Positions 9,722 to 17,668 of a stretch of DNA of 37,863 bases are shown here, one piece after another (positions within the stretch are counted from its first letter, which is position 1; every line of letters starts with the position of its first letter). Both the position numbers and the translations under genes were made by a program. The stretch lies in NCBI GenBank assembly GCA_007119345.1, contig SKPV01000123.1, positions 1-37,863 of the forward strand, given 5' to 3'. The notes below the pieces were generated by a model, which saw only the letters and a list, made by a program, of their open reading frames with translations, made no database searches and was not told where the DNA came from. Source of the DNA: Halovivax sp. GTDB lineage: Archaea; Halobacteriota; Halobacteria; Halobacteriales; Natrialbaceae.

Positions 9722-10435
9722 TCACTTCCAGGGCTCGCCGGAGGCGAGGTCGACCTCGCTGTCACCCCGCTCGGACGGGCAGCGGTCCGCCAGCACGCAG
9801 GACTCGCAGTCGGGGTTTCGGGCCGAACAGACCGCACGACCGTGGTCGATCAGGAGGTGCGTGAACTGAACCCAGTGGCGCTCGGGCACGATCTCGACCA
9901 GGTCGCGCTCGATCGCCTCGGGGCGCTCCTCCTCGGTCAACCCCAATCGACGCGAGAGCCGCTGCACGTGCGTGTCCACCACGATCCCCTCGACGACGTC
10001 GTGACCGTGCTGGAGCACGACGTTGGCCGTCTTCCGGCCCACGCCCGGGAGGTCGGTCAGCTCCGCCATCGTGTCCGGCACCTCGCCGTCGTGTTCCTCA
10101 ACGATAATTACGCAGGCTTCCCGAATGTAGCCCGCCTTGTTGTTGTAGAAGTTGATCGACGAGAGCGCCTTCGCCAGCTCCTCCTGGGGAGCGTTCGCGT
10201 AGTCCGCTGCGGACTCGTAGGTCTCGAAGAGCTGTGCGGTCTCCGTATTGACCCGCTCGTCGGTGCACTGCGCCGAGAGGATCACCGCGATCAACAGTTC
10301 GAGTCGGTTCGAGTACCGCAGCGAGATCGTCGAGTCCGGGTACTCCTCTTCCAGGCGTTCGACCACCGCGGCCGCCTGCTCCGTGCGATCGTCGTGCGGG
10401 TTTCCCATCGACTCGAGCCTTTCGGCACGACCCAT
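9722..10435 (-). CDS. nth: endonuclease III (DNA glycosylase/AP lyase)
   Basis: Base-excision repair enzyme that removes oxidised pyrimidines and nicks the abasic site. The protein (237 residues) has the helix-hairpin-helix LPGVGRKTANVVL with catalytic Lys135, the catalytic Asp154 in VVDTHVQRL, and a C-terminal [4Fe-4S] signature C-X6-C-X2-C-X5-C formed by Cys203, 210, 213 and 219. All key residues are intact. The ATG at 10435 gives the longest form. An in-frame ATG at 10408 (MGNPHDDRTEQ) starts where homologues usually do and is an equally good choice; no clear TATA box settles it. Confidence 0.93.
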   Translation of the reverse strand: MGRAERLESMGNPHDDRTEQAAAVVERLEEEYPDSTISLRYSNRLELLIAVILSAQCTDERVNTETAQLFETYESAADYANAPQEELAKALSSINFYNNKAGYIREACVIIVEEHDGEVPDTMAELTDLPGVGRKTANVVLQHGHDVVEGIVVDTHVQRLSRRLGLTEEERPEAIERDLVEIVPERHWVQFTHLLIDHGRAVCSARNPDCESCVLADRCPSERGDSEVDLASGEPWK

Positions 10436-10707
10436 TTGAGGGGTTCGATTGGCGCCGGCGGTCGCCCCGGCGATCGACGCCGGTTCCGAGGCCCCCGGGC
10501 CCGCGTCCGAACCCCAGCCCGCGGCCGATCGCGCCGACGGCGAGGCCCGGGACCGCGCCCCACAGTTTTGGTGCCGGCTGAAGCCGACGTAACTATCAGC
10601 GGCTATAAGATAGGATTATACGTGTTCGGCGTTACCTCAAACCAACCCAGAAACCGGCCGCGTCCGCGCGCGACGCTGGCGCGAAGACGCGGTCGGACCT
10701 CGAAACC

Positions 10708-11325
10708 ATGACCCGATCGATTCACACCACGACCGACGACCGCGACGTGACCGGTGACGCGGTCCTCGAAGCGCTGCTGGCCGTATTGAAGGCGGATCAG
10801 GGCGGGGCGCGGACCGCCGCGTTGCGACGCGCGCTCGACGTCGAGGATTCGGTGGACGAGCGACGAACCGGAGCCGCCGAAACGGACGTCGTGGAGGTCG
10901 CCGACCGAGTCCGAGCGCTCGAAGGCGAGATCGACGACCTCCGCGACGGCGTCGAGGACGCCGGGTCCGCGACGGCTGGCGGGACCGACGTCGAGATCCT
11001 GGCGGAAAGAATCGACCGGCTGGAGACGTCGCTGAACGCGGTCGAGGACCGGCTCTCGTCGCTCGACGCGCGCGTCGATCGGCGCTGCGGACGGATCGAG
11101 TCGGGCCTCGAGACGGTCGGCAAACGCGCGGCCAGGGAGACCGCGAGGGTGGAGTCGGAACTCGAAACGGAGATCCATCGCGCCGAGACGGAGGTATCGG
11201 ACGAGATCGAGTCCCTCAGGTCGTCGACCGTCGAAGCCGTCACGACCCTGGAGCGAGACCTCGAGGACGTCGAGCGGTTTCAGGAGTTCCTCCGGCAGTC
11301 GATAACCGAGCGGGCCGACCGGTAG
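10708..11325 (+). CDS. coiled-coil protein, function unknown
   Basis: A 205-residue acidic protein. The first 45 residues could form a small helical domain (DAVLEALLAVLKADQGG). The rest is dominated by heptad-like coiled coils: VADRVRALEGEIDDLRDGVE, then LAERIDRLETSLNAVEDRLS, and a long stretch from ETARVESELETEIHR to the end. There is no signal peptide or transmembrane segment. It resembles generic haloarchaeal coiled-coil proteins that I cannot assign. A TATA-like GGATTATACG lies about 95 nt upstream (10613-10622), which would give an unusually long leader for this region. It may be followed by transcription into the mevalonate gene, but that gene has its own promoter. Confidence 0.75.
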   Translation: MTRSIHTTTDDRDVTGDAVLEALLAVLKADQGGARTAALRRALDVEDSVDERRTGAAETDVVEVADRVRALEGEIDDLRDGVEDAGSATAGGTDVEILAERIDRLETSLNAVEDRLSSLDARVDRRCGRIESGLETVGKRAARETARVESELETEIHRAETEVSDEIESLRSSTVEAVTTLERDLEDVERFQEFLRQSITERADR

Positions 11326-11435
11326 GTTAGCGGGATCCGTCGGGTCGCCAGCCGATCCGTCGTCCACGCAGACCGAGCGATCGCGGACCCTGGTCGCCGA
11401 CGGCAATCGACCGGCGGCGTTCCGTCGAGCCGTGA

Positions 11436-11443
11436 CCTTTATG
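11436..11443 (+). promoter_or_regulatory. TATA box of mvaD
   Basis: CCTTTATG is centred 28 nt upstream of the ATG at 11468, indicating a leaderless transcript and excluding the in-frame ATG at 11432. Confidence 0.55.
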
Positions 11444-11467
11444 CGGGCAACGCGCACCTGTGGGGGT

Positions 11468-12454
11468 ATGAAAGCGACGGCGATGGCCCACCCGATTCAG
11501 GGGCTCGTGAAGTACCACGGGCTGCGCGACGACCTGGAACGTCTCCCCTACCACGATAGTATCAGCGTCTGCACGGCACCGAGCCACACCCGCACGACGG
11601 TGGAGTTCTCCATGGACCACGACGAGGACGTCTACGTGGTCGACGGCGAGGAACTCGACGGGTCGGCGTTCGATCGACTCGAACGCGTCGTCGAGAAGGC
11701 CCGCGGGATGTCGGACGCCGCCCACACGGTCTACCCCTGTCGGATCGAGAGCGAGAACAGCTTCCCCTCGAACGTCGGGCTGGGCTCGTCGTCTTCCGGC
11801 TTCGCCGCGGCCGCGACCGCGCTGGCCGAGGCCGCCGAACTCGACGCCTCCCCCGCCGAGGTGTCGACCATCGCCCGCGTCGGCTCCGCCTCCGCCGCTC
11901 GCTCGGTCACCGGCGCCTTCTCCCAGCTCCACGACGGCCTCAACGACGACGACTGCCGATCCCGACGCATCCCGACGTCGCTGCACGAGGACCTGAAGAT
12001 CGTCGTCGCCCTCGTCCCCTACCACAAGAACACCGACGACGCACACGCGGAGGCCGCCGACAGTCACATGTTCGAGGCCCGCCGCGCGCACGTCCACGAC
12101 CAGCTCGCCGAGATGCGCGACGCCCTCAGGAACGACGAGTTCGACCGGACGTTCGAGCTGGCCGAACGTGACTCCCTCAGCCTCGCCGCGACCACGATGA
12201 CCGGTCCCGCGGGCTGGGTCTACTGGCAGCCCGCCACCCTCGCCGTCTTCAACACCGTGCGCGAACTCCGCGAGGAGGAGGACATCCCGGCGTACTTCTC
12301 GACGGACACCGGCGCCAGCGTCTACGTCAACACCACCGAGGAGCACGCCGAAACCGTCGAGGAGGCCATCGCCGAGACCGGCGTCTCGACGACCACCTGG
12401 AGCGTCGGCGGTCCCGCCCGCCTGCTCGAGGACGAGGACGACCACCTGTTCTAG
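11468..12454 (+). CDS. mvaD: phosphomevalonate decarboxylase (MvaD-type, GHMP family)
   Basis: GHMP-fold decarboxylase of 328 residues, close to mevalonate 5-diphosphate decarboxylases. In haloarchaea this family is known to act on mevalonate 5-phosphate, giving isopentenyl phosphate in the archaeal mevalonate route to lipids. Visible features are an N-terminal MAHPIQGLVKYHG, the ATP loop FPSNVGLGSSSSGFAA, GSASAARSVTGAF, and YFSTDTGASVYV, whose Asp matches the catalytic aspartate of the family. The start is the ATG at 11468, 28 nt after a CCTTTATG TATA element; an upstream ATG at 11432 would fall inside the promoter. The substrate assignment rests on family knowledge, not on residues I could test. 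Confidence 0.88.
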   Translation: MKATAMAHPIQGLVKYHGLRDDLERLPYHDSISVCTAPSHTRTTVEFSMDHDEDVYVVDGEELDGSAFDRLERVVEKARGMSDAAHTVYPCRIESENSFPSNVGLGSSSSGFAAAATALAEAAELDASPAEVSTIARVGSASAARSVTGAFSQLHDGLNDDDCRSRRIPTSLHEDLKIVVALVPYHKNTDDAHAEAADSHMFEARRAHVHDQLAEMRDALRNDEFDRTFELAERDSLSLAATTMTGPAGWVYWQPATLAVFNTVRELREEEDIPAYFSTDTGASVYVNTTEEHAETVEEAIAETGVSTTTWSVGGPARLLEDEDDHLF

Positions 12455-12640
12455 CGCGGACCGTTTCCGCCGAAACCTCCCGAAACGGTGTCAGCTTCGC
12501 CGGCTCGTCTCGCAGAGCCCGTCCTTAACGACGATCGAGACGCTCCTGCTCGGCACTCTCCATCGAACGGCGCCCGCCATCGACGCTGGTCGGTCCACGG
12601 TGTCAGAAACCGCCCGCGGTTCACCGGTCACCGCTCGTTC

Positions 12641-13003
12641 TTAAGCCGAAAAACGGGTATCGGAGAGCTCCTGAACGGGAAGCGTGGAGTCTCCGTCGGT
12701 CGACCGGCCGAGCGCGCTGACGAGGGTGTCCGCGCGCGGGAGCAGGCGCACGATCCCGTTCGTCGCGTCGTAGGTCACGATCCCGGCCTCTTCCAGTCGC
12801 GGGAGGTGATTGTGAACGAGGGCGATCCGAAGGGCGCGCAACTCCTCGGCCGACGGCCGCTCGAACTCCCGTTTCGCGGTCCGCTCGACCAACTCCTCGA
12901 TCTGAACGGTCGCCTCGCACTTCGCCAGCGTCTGGAGAGCGTACCGACGTCGTTGATTCGCGAGCAATGCAAAGCACCTGGATGTTGTGTATTCGTTCGA
13001 CAT
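12641..13003 (-). CDS. HTH regulator of a haloarchaeal DUF7344-like family
   Basis: A 120-residue winged-helix protein. It starts MSNEYTTSRCFALLANQRRR, where LLANQRRRYALQTL is the first helix pair. It then shows VQIEELVERTAKREFERPSA, and LRIALVHNHLPRLEEAGIVTYDATNG as recognition helix and wing. This LxNxRRR...HxHLPxLxxAGxVxYD layout is common in haloarchaeal regulators (I believe the DUF7344 group). The ATG at 13003 is preferred over an upstream in-frame ATG (13039), because the TATA-like GATATATC at 13046-13053 would place transcription start near 13021. The neighbour on the other side is a second HTH protein transcribed divergently, with an AT-rich shared control region. Targets are unknown. 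Confidence 0.8.
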   Translation of the reverse strand: MSNEYTTSRCFALLANQRRRYALQTLAKCEATVQIEELVERTAKREFERPSAEELRALRIALVHNHLPRLEEAGIVTYDATNGIVRLLPRADTLVSALGRSTDGDSTLPVQELSDTRFSA

Positions 13004-13045
13004 CGTCTGACCTTTGGGGCAGTTCACACCGACGAACACTCGACT

Positions 13046-13053
13046 GATATATC
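13046..13053 (-). promoter_or_regulatory. TATA-like element of the DUF7344-like gene
   Basis: GATATATC (self-complementary) predicts transcription start near 13021, leaving an 18-nt leader before the ATG at 13003. It lies in the AT-rich 220-bp region shared with the divergent gene at 13222. Confidence 0.5.
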
Positions 13054-13132
13054 GGCAGTATCGTCCACGCCGAGACGAACGGTTTTACTGATAGTTGTGC
13101 ATACATACAATCAATCCAACAATAAATGCCGC

Positions 13133-13193
13133 TCTATAGGGCGTTTGCAGGGGGGGTAGCGTGTATGCTGCAAATTCCAGTAGTTCTATAGGG
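13133..13193. promoter_or_regulatory. pair of TCTATAGGG direct repeats in divergent control region
   Basis: TCTATAGGG occurs at 13133-13141 and again at 13185-13193, 52 bp apart (about five helical turns). The second copy is positioned as the TATA element of the gene starting at 13222. The repeat could be an operator for one of the two flanking HTH proteins or a duplicated promoter; only the repetition itself is seen. Confidence 0.45.
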
Positions 13194-13221
13194 TTTCGAG
13201 ACAATCAGTCGGTGGAGTTGG

Positions 13222-13794
13222 TTGCCCATCACGACCCTACAACAGGTGCTCGAGGACCTCGACGCGAAGAGTATCGACATGCTCCGGGCGATCGCCGAGC
13301 ACGACGACGCGGCTACGACGTCGGAAATTCGGAACGTGACCGGATTGACCAACAGCCAGGTCGCGTATCGGCGAAACAAACTCGACGATTACGGGCTGAT
13401 CTCGGTTCGAACGGGCGATTCGAACGGATCTCGGACGCCGCCGAAAGTTCACGTACTCACGCCGACGGCTAGATCGCACGTCGAATCCGGGCTGTTCGAA
13501 CGCTACAACGCCCCGGTGACGAGCGACGTAGAACAGCTCAGCACGCAGGTCAACCACCTCCACGACCGCGTCGACGACCTCGCCGAGGAGATCTCCGAGC
13601 TCGAGGAGTGTATCGAGAACGTCAACGCGGCGCTGAACGCACGCGTCGGCACCCCGGTCGAATGGTCCGAGGCGACGGACGGAGAGCAGCTGGTGAGCGT
13701 GGTGAGTTCACTGGAGGCCGAGGTGGCGGAACTCCGGGCGGAGGTGGACGAGCTCGACGAGCGCAAGAAGGACAAGTTCACAGTTTTCAAGTGA
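13222..13794 (+). CDS. winged-HTH protein with C-terminal coiled coil
   Basis: A 190-residue protein. Residues 1-95 form a MarR-like winged helix (DMLRAIAEHDDAATTSEIRN, then LTNSQVAYRRNKLDDYGLIS and VHVLTPTARSHV). Residues 100-190 are heptad-rich (QLSTQVNHLHDRVDDLAEEI and VSSLEAEVAELRAEVDELDE), suggesting dimerisation through a coiled coil. No ATG fits the frame near the N-terminus: an upstream ATG at 13165 is closed by a TAG. The start is therefore probably the TTG at 13222, about 34 nt after CTATA; an internal ATG at 13279 would cut into the first helix. It is divergent from the DUF7344-like regulator. It is probably a DNA-binding regulator with unknown target. Confidence 0.75.
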   Translation: MPITTLQQVLEDLDAKSIDMLRAIAEHDDAATTSEIRNVTGLTNSQVAYRRNKLDDYGLISVRTGDSNGSRTPPKVHVLTPTARSHVESGLFERYNAPVTSDVEQLSTQVNHLHDRVDDLAEEISELEECIENVNAALNARVGTPVEWSEATDGEQLVSVVSSLEAEVAELRAEVDELDERKKDKFTVFK

Positions 13795-13902
13795 CGCGCT
13801 CGGACGCGGACGGTCGACGATTCGAAGCCCGGTCGTCGCGGTCTACCGCCGGGCGGGTCGAGCGACGAGATCGGCGAGCACCGATCCCCCGCCGGACCAC
13901 AC

Positions 13903-13909
13903 CTATACC
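13903..13909 (+). promoter_or_regulatory. TATA box of the NDH-2-like gene
   Basis: CTATACC is centred 26-27 nt before the ATG at 13932. No other in-frame start upstream has comparable support. Confidence 0.6.
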
Positions 13910-13931
13910 CGTCCGGTCCGTATCCGGGTCC

Positions 13932-15095
13932 ATGCACGTCGCCGTACTCGGCGCGGGTTACGCCGGGGTGACGTTGACGCGGCTGCTCGAGCGCCGGTTG
14001 CCCGCGGACGTCGAGATTACGCTGGTCGACGAGTCGCCGGACCACCTCGTCCAGCACGAACTCCACCGAGTCGTCCGGCGACCGGCGCTGGCGAACGAGA
14101 TAACGGTCTCGTTGACGGACGTTGTCGATCGAGCGACGGTCGAGGTGGCGACCGTCGAGGGGATCGACCGGGAGACGCGGACCGTCGACCTCTCGTCCGG
14201 AACGCTCTCTTACGACGTGGCCGTCGTCTGTCTGGGCGCCGAAACGGCCTTCCACGGTCTCGCGGACGTCCGAGAGCGGGCGACCCCGTTGAAGCGATTG
14301 GCTCACGCACGGCAGATCCGTCGCGAGTTCTTCGACGCGATCGAAACGGACGAGCCGCGGATCGTCGTCGGCGGCGCGGGCCTCTCCGGCGTCCAGGTGG
14401 CCGGCGAACTCGCCGAACTCGCACGCGAGGAGGGCGTCGCCGATCGAACGACCGTGACGATTCTGGAGAGGCTGGACGCGGTCGCGCCCGGCTTCTCCCC
14501 GCGGTTCCAGCGCGCCGTACGCCGATCGCTCGAGCGCCTCGGGGTCGAGATCCGGACGGGGACGACGGTGACGGGCGCGGACGAGGGCGCGATCCGCGTC
14601 GAGGGCGGCGGATCGATCCCCTTCGATCAGCTGGTCTGGACGGGCGGGATCCGCGGATCCGACGCGCTCGCCGGGGATCGCCCCACCGTGAACGCCGACC
14701 TCCGGCTCGACGAGCGAACGTTCGTCTGCGGGGACGCCGCCCGGGTGATCGACGACGACGGCGAGACCGTCCCGGCGAGCGCGCAGTCGGCGGTTCGCGA
14801 GGCCCGGACGGTCGCGAAGAACGTCGCGACGGTCCTCGAACGCGGGCGGCCGGGATCGGAGGAGATCGAGGCGCACCTGGAGCACTTTCGCTTTCGGTCG
14901 CCGGGCTGGCTCGTCAGCGTCGGCGACGACGCCGTCGCGAAGGTCGGACCGATGATCCTCACGGGTCGGGCCGCGAAGGCGATGAAAGCGACCGTCGGCG
15001 CGGGCTACCTCTCCTCGATCGGCGGCTACCGCGAAGCGGTCGGGTTGACGTACGCCGAGTTGGTGGCCGAGGCCGTCGACCGACCGTACCGATGA
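13932..15095 (+). CDS. NAD(P)/FAD-dependent oxidoreductase, NDH-2-like
   Basis: Two-dinucleotide-binding-domain flavoprotein of 387 residues resembling type II NADH dehydrogenases. It has the FAD site VAVLGAGYAGVTLTRLLE at the N-terminus, HLVQHELHRVV, and the second Rossmann motif IVVGGAGLSGVQVAGELAEL near residue 145. The FAD-closing segment TFVCGDAARVID is followed by PASAQSAVREARTVAKNV. Members oxidise NADH and reduce membrane quinones; the C-terminus lacks an obvious transmembrane helix but has amphipathic segments. The ATG at 13932 lies exactly 27 nt after the TATA element CTATACC (13903-13909), a clear leaderless start. The enzyme's electron acceptor cannot be read from sequence, and a sulfide:quinone-reductase-like or other role is possible. 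Confidence 0.87.
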   Translation: MHVAVLGAGYAGVTLTRLLERRLPADVEITLVDESPDHLVQHELHRVVRRPALANEITVSLTDVVDRATVEVATVEGIDRETRTVDLSSGTLSYDVAVVCLGAETAFHGLADVRERATPLKRLAHARQIRREFFDAIETDEPRIVVGGAGLSGVQVAGELAELAREEGVADRTTVTILERLDAVAPGFSPRFQRAVRRSLERLGVEIRTGTTVTGADEGAIRVEGGGSIPFDQLVWTGGIRGSDALAGDRPTVNADLRLDERTFVCGDAARVIDDDGETVPASAQSAVREARTVAKNVATVLERGRPGSEEIEAHLEHFRFRSPGWLVSVGDDAVAKVGPMILTGRAAKAMKATVGAGYLSSIGGYREAVGLTYAELVAEAVDRPYR

Positions 15096-15119
15096 GGAGC
15101 GCCGGGAGGGTTGGTTCGT

Positions 15120-16100
15120 TCAGGTCCAGCGGTCGAGCCCCGTCTGGGTGAGAGACTCCTCGATACGCTCGAAGCCGCGAGCGACTTCGTCGTCCGCGAC
15201 CTCCCACTCCTCGCAGACGTATGCGAGCGCCGCCTCGACGTCGGGGACGACGTCCGCGTCGAACTCGTACTCGTCGGTGACGTTCGGATCGCGAAAGAGC
15301 TGGCGGACGCGATCGCCGTGCTCGACGTGAGCGCCGCGAGCTTCGAGCGCGCTCCAGAGGTCGCCGTGCTCCCGGATCAGCTTCAGCGCCGTCTTCGGGC
15401 CGACGCCGTCGACGCCCTCGTTGAAGTCCGTGCCCACGAGGATGGCGACGTCGATCAACTGTTCCAGCGTGAGCTCGTGCTCGGCGAGGGTCGCCTCGAG
15501 GTCCATCAACTCCGGATCGCCCTTGCTGGTCAGCTGGCGGAGCGTCCTGGGCGCGCCGAACAGGAGCGCGTCGTAGTCCTCCGAACCGACGTAGTCGGCG
15601 TCGCCGCGCCGGACCATGTGCGCGGCCTGCGCCTCGCCCTCGGCGGGCGCCTCGACGATCGGGACGTCGAGCAGCCGGAGGAGCTCGCGGCTCGTCTCCT
15701 GGATCGTCGGCGTCAGCCGCTGCGTGCGCGACTCGAGCTGGGCGATGGCGACCTCGTCGCCCTCCTCCCGGGCGACTTCGAGTTGCTCCTCGTAGGTCGC
15801 CCGCTGCTCGCGACGGGCCTCGATCTCGTCGGCTTTGAGCTCCGAGGGGCCGCCGTCGAAGACCATCACCGGCGTCACGTCGTGCTCGAAGAACTTGGGC
15901 AGTCCCTGGACGATGCCGACCAGGTTCGCCACCTCCGTGCCGTCCGCGGTGGTGTAGACGTCGTCGCTCGTCCACTTCACCGTCGTCGTCAGGTACCGGT
16001 AGAGCCAGTTGTGGGCGTCGACGGCCACGACCGAGCCCGCGAGGTCGTCGAACGGGATCTCCTCGATTGCGGCGATGTCCCTGAGCGCTGCGTTTCCCAT
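15120..16100 (-). CDS. fen: flap endonuclease 1 (FEN1/XPG family)
   Basis: Structure-specific 5' nuclease that trims flaps during Okazaki-fragment maturation and repair. The 326-residue protein shows the N-domain (VVAVDAHNWLYRYL and PVMVFDGGPSELKADEI) and the I-domain (VEAPAEGEAQAAHMVRRGDA, then VGSEDYDALLFG). The helix-hairpin region VGTDFNEGVDGVGPKTALKL carries the metal-binding acidic residues. It ends in QTGLDRWT, a short PCNA-interacting (PIP-box-like) tail, though with Thr instead of the usual second aromatic. The frame can start at a GTG (16103), but the next codon ATG (16100) matches the archaeal MGN start. A weak AAAACC element lies about 25-27 nt upstream. It is convergent with the flavoprotein gene. 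Confidence 0.94.
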   Translation of the reverse strand: MGNAALRDIAAIEEIPFDDLAGSVVAVDAHNWLYRYLTTTVKWTSDDVYTTADGTEVANLVGIVQGLPKFFEHDVTPVMVFDGGPSELKADEIEARREQRATYEEQLEVAREEGDEVAIAQLESRTQRLTPTIQETSRELLRLLDVPIVEAPAEGEAQAAHMVRRGDADYVGSEDYDALLFGAPRTLRQLTSKGDPELMDLEATLAEHELTLEQLIDVAILVGTDFNEGVDGVGPKTALKLIREHGDLWSALEARGAHVEHGDRVRQLFRDPNVTDEYEFDADVVPDVEAALAYVCEEWEVADDEVARGFERIEESLTQTGLDRWT

Positions 16101-16160
16101 CACCGCCCTATTGGGGGCAACGGGTTTTGAATCGTTGGCTTCCGAGACGGTGACCGGGTA

Positions 16161-16709
16161 TCAACCCGCATCGTCGCCCGTCTCGAGACCGTCGACCGGA
16201 TCCGGGGGACCGCGATCCCGGCGCTCCGCGACGAACGCTCGTTCGTCCGCCGTGAGATCGCGATCGTCGTAGCGATCGAGCCCGTCGACGTAGCGCTCGT
16301 CGGCGTCCTCGGGCGCGGGGTACTCGAGGACGAGTTCCGCGATCCCGGTCTCCTCGCCGGTGAAGCCGAAGCCGACGCGGTGGAGCGCCTCGTAGGCGAA
16401 GGGGTTGTTCACCGCGATGCGGAGGCGCTCGTACCCTCGCTCTCTCGCCCGGTCGCGAACGAGCTCGCACAGCCGGGGGCCGAGCCCGTCGCCGCGTCGG
16501 TCGGCCCTCACCGTCACGTACCGGAGCCATAGCACGTCCTCGTCCGTCCGATCGGCGTTGAACGCCACCGCGGCGACGACGTCGCCGCCGTCGCGCGCGA
16601 CGGCCTTCCCGGTCGAGGACATCACGAACTTGCCGGCGTAGGCGAATCGCTCGTGGTCCAGTCGGAGCGTCGGCCCGTCTGCCGGCCAGCCGATCAGTTC
16701 GTACTCCAC
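16161..16709 (-). CDS. GNAT family N-acetyltransferase
   Basis: An acetyl-CoA-dependent acetyltransferase of 182 residues. Motif A is LRYVTVRADRRGDGLGPRL (the R-R-G-D-G-L-G pyrophosphate loop), followed by ERLRIAVNNPFAYEALHRVG and FGFTGEETGIAELVLEY. The C-terminal third is charged and probably extends beyond the fold. There is no good ATG; the GTG at 16709 is chosen because CCCTTACG on the minus strand is centred 27 nt upstream, and because the upstream frame runs into a tandem repeat. The substrate is unknown; the protein resembles haloarchaeal GNATs of unknown target. It follows the FEN1 gene's promoter side, in the same orientation, 60 bp away. Confidence 0.82.
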   Translation of the reverse strand: MEYELIGWPADGPTLRLDHERFAYAGKFVMSSTGKAVARDGGDVVAAVAFNADRTDEDVLWLRYVTVRADRRGDGLGPRLCELVRDRARERGYERLRIAVNNPFAYEALHRVGFGFTGEETGIAELVLEYPAPEDADERYVDGLDRYDDRDLTADERAFVAERRDRGPPDPVDGLETGDDAG

Positions 16710-16779
16710 GCGGGGTCGTACGGGCCGGTCGTCGTAAGGGTTGGCGTCGCACCTCTCGGGGAGGTCGCCGGCGACCGCT

Positions 16780-16987
16780 CTCACCTCGGCCCCGGTACGC
16801 CCGCCCTCACCTCGACTTCGACACACCGTCCCTCACCTGAGCCCCGATACGCCCGCTCTCACCTCGGCCCCGACACATCCTGCCTCATCTCGGCCCCGAC
16901 ACACCCGCCCTCACCTCGGCCTCGATACGCCCGCCCTCACCCCGGTCTCGCCACACCCTCCCCCACCTCGGCCCCGAGATACCTGCC
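16780..16987. repeat. 26-bp tandem repeat, eight units
   Basis: Eight consecutive units of exactly 26 bp start at 16780, 16806, 16832, 16858, 16884, 16910, 16936 and 16962. The consensus is CTCACCTCGGCCCCGA followed by CACACCCGCC or TACGCCCGCC. Units diverge by several bases, but none has an indel. Because 26 is not a multiple of three, a frame running through the array changes at every unit, so the array is not a protein repeat. There are no spacers, so it is not CRISPR. It sits between two divergent promoters. Confidence 0.92.
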
Positions 16988-17035
16988 GACTGCCAGTAAA
17001 ACGCTTTTCCTTCCGCCTCCGGTAGGGCCGTCGAT

Positions 17036-17581
17036 ATGGGTACCGAAACGGATCCGGGGTTCGGTCTCGGCGGCACCGTCGGCTGGGCGATCGGCGGCGC
17101 GGTCGGGGGCGCGATCGGCGCCGCGGCGTTCGGCCTCCTGATGTGGGCGTTCGACCCGGGCGTGCTGGAGGCGGCGGTCCCCGGAATTTACGGGTTCGAC
17201 TCGTCCACGGCGCTCGGAATGAGTCTCCACGTTCTGCACGGGGCGGCGCTGGGCGTCGTCTTCGGCTTCCTGGTGACTCGGCCGGCCGTCCTGGGGATCG
17301 TGCGCACCGACGTGGAGACGGAGGCCGTCTCCGAGACCGGCCTGGCGCTCCGGATCGTCGCCGCCGGATTCGTCTTCGGCCTCGCGGTCTGGGCGATACT
17401 CCCGCTGCTCGTCCTGCCGGTCTGGGTCGACGCCATCGGAACCGCCGCCGCGGGCGACTTCCCGGCGATCGCCGTCGAGAGCCTCCTCGGACACACGCTC
17501 TTCGGTCTGGTGCTGGGACTCGTCTTCGCCGTGCTGGCCGACGTCTCGAACCGGCCCATCAATCTGCGTTTCGTCGAGTGA
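17036..17581 (+). CDS. four-helix membrane protein, function unknown
   Basis: A 181-residue integral membrane protein with about four hydrophobic segments: a glycine-zipper-rich first helix (VGWAIGGAVGGAIGAAAFGL), HVLHGAALGVVFGFLV, AAGFVFGLAVWAILPLLVLP, and LLGHTLFGLVLGLVFAVLAD. The G-x-x-x-G spacing and the histidines in HVLHGA and LLGHTLFG are notable: comparable helix-histidine pairs occur in several small haloarchaeal membrane families. No catalytic motif is seen. A T-rich GCTTTTC at 17003-17009 lies about 30 nt upstream of the ATG. It sits between two GNAT genes but has its own promoter. Confidence 0.75.
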   Translation: MGTETDPGFGLGGTVGWAIGGAVGGAIGAAAFGLLMWAFDPGVLEAAVPGIYGFDSSTALGMSLHVLHGAALGVVFGFLVTRPAVLGIVRTDVETEAVSETGLALRIVAAGFVFGLAVWAILPLLVLPVWVDAIGTAAAGDFPAIAVESLLGHTLFGLVLGLVFAVLADVSNRPINLRFVE

Positions 17582-17668
17582 CGACGACGGTCACCCGCCG
17601 GACCGGGACGACCCACCAGCCGCCCCTCCGTCGCCGGACGGTCGTGAAAATCCGGGGTTCCCCCGCGA

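Noticed and set aside
10440..10640. Possible small RNA or divergent promoter palindrome CTATC...GATAG near 10592-10612
   Set aside because: Only a 5-bp inverted repeat and TATA-like bases; too weak to support an RNA gene.
9091..10711. Plus-strand frames opposite the acidic small gene and endonuclease III
   Set aside because: They are antisense to nth, which has intact catalytic and iron-sulfur residues; composition is Arg/Pro-rich.
16780..16987. CRISPR array
   Set aside because: Units are contiguous with no spacers, diverge by several bases each and have no cas genes nearby; it is a tandem repeat.
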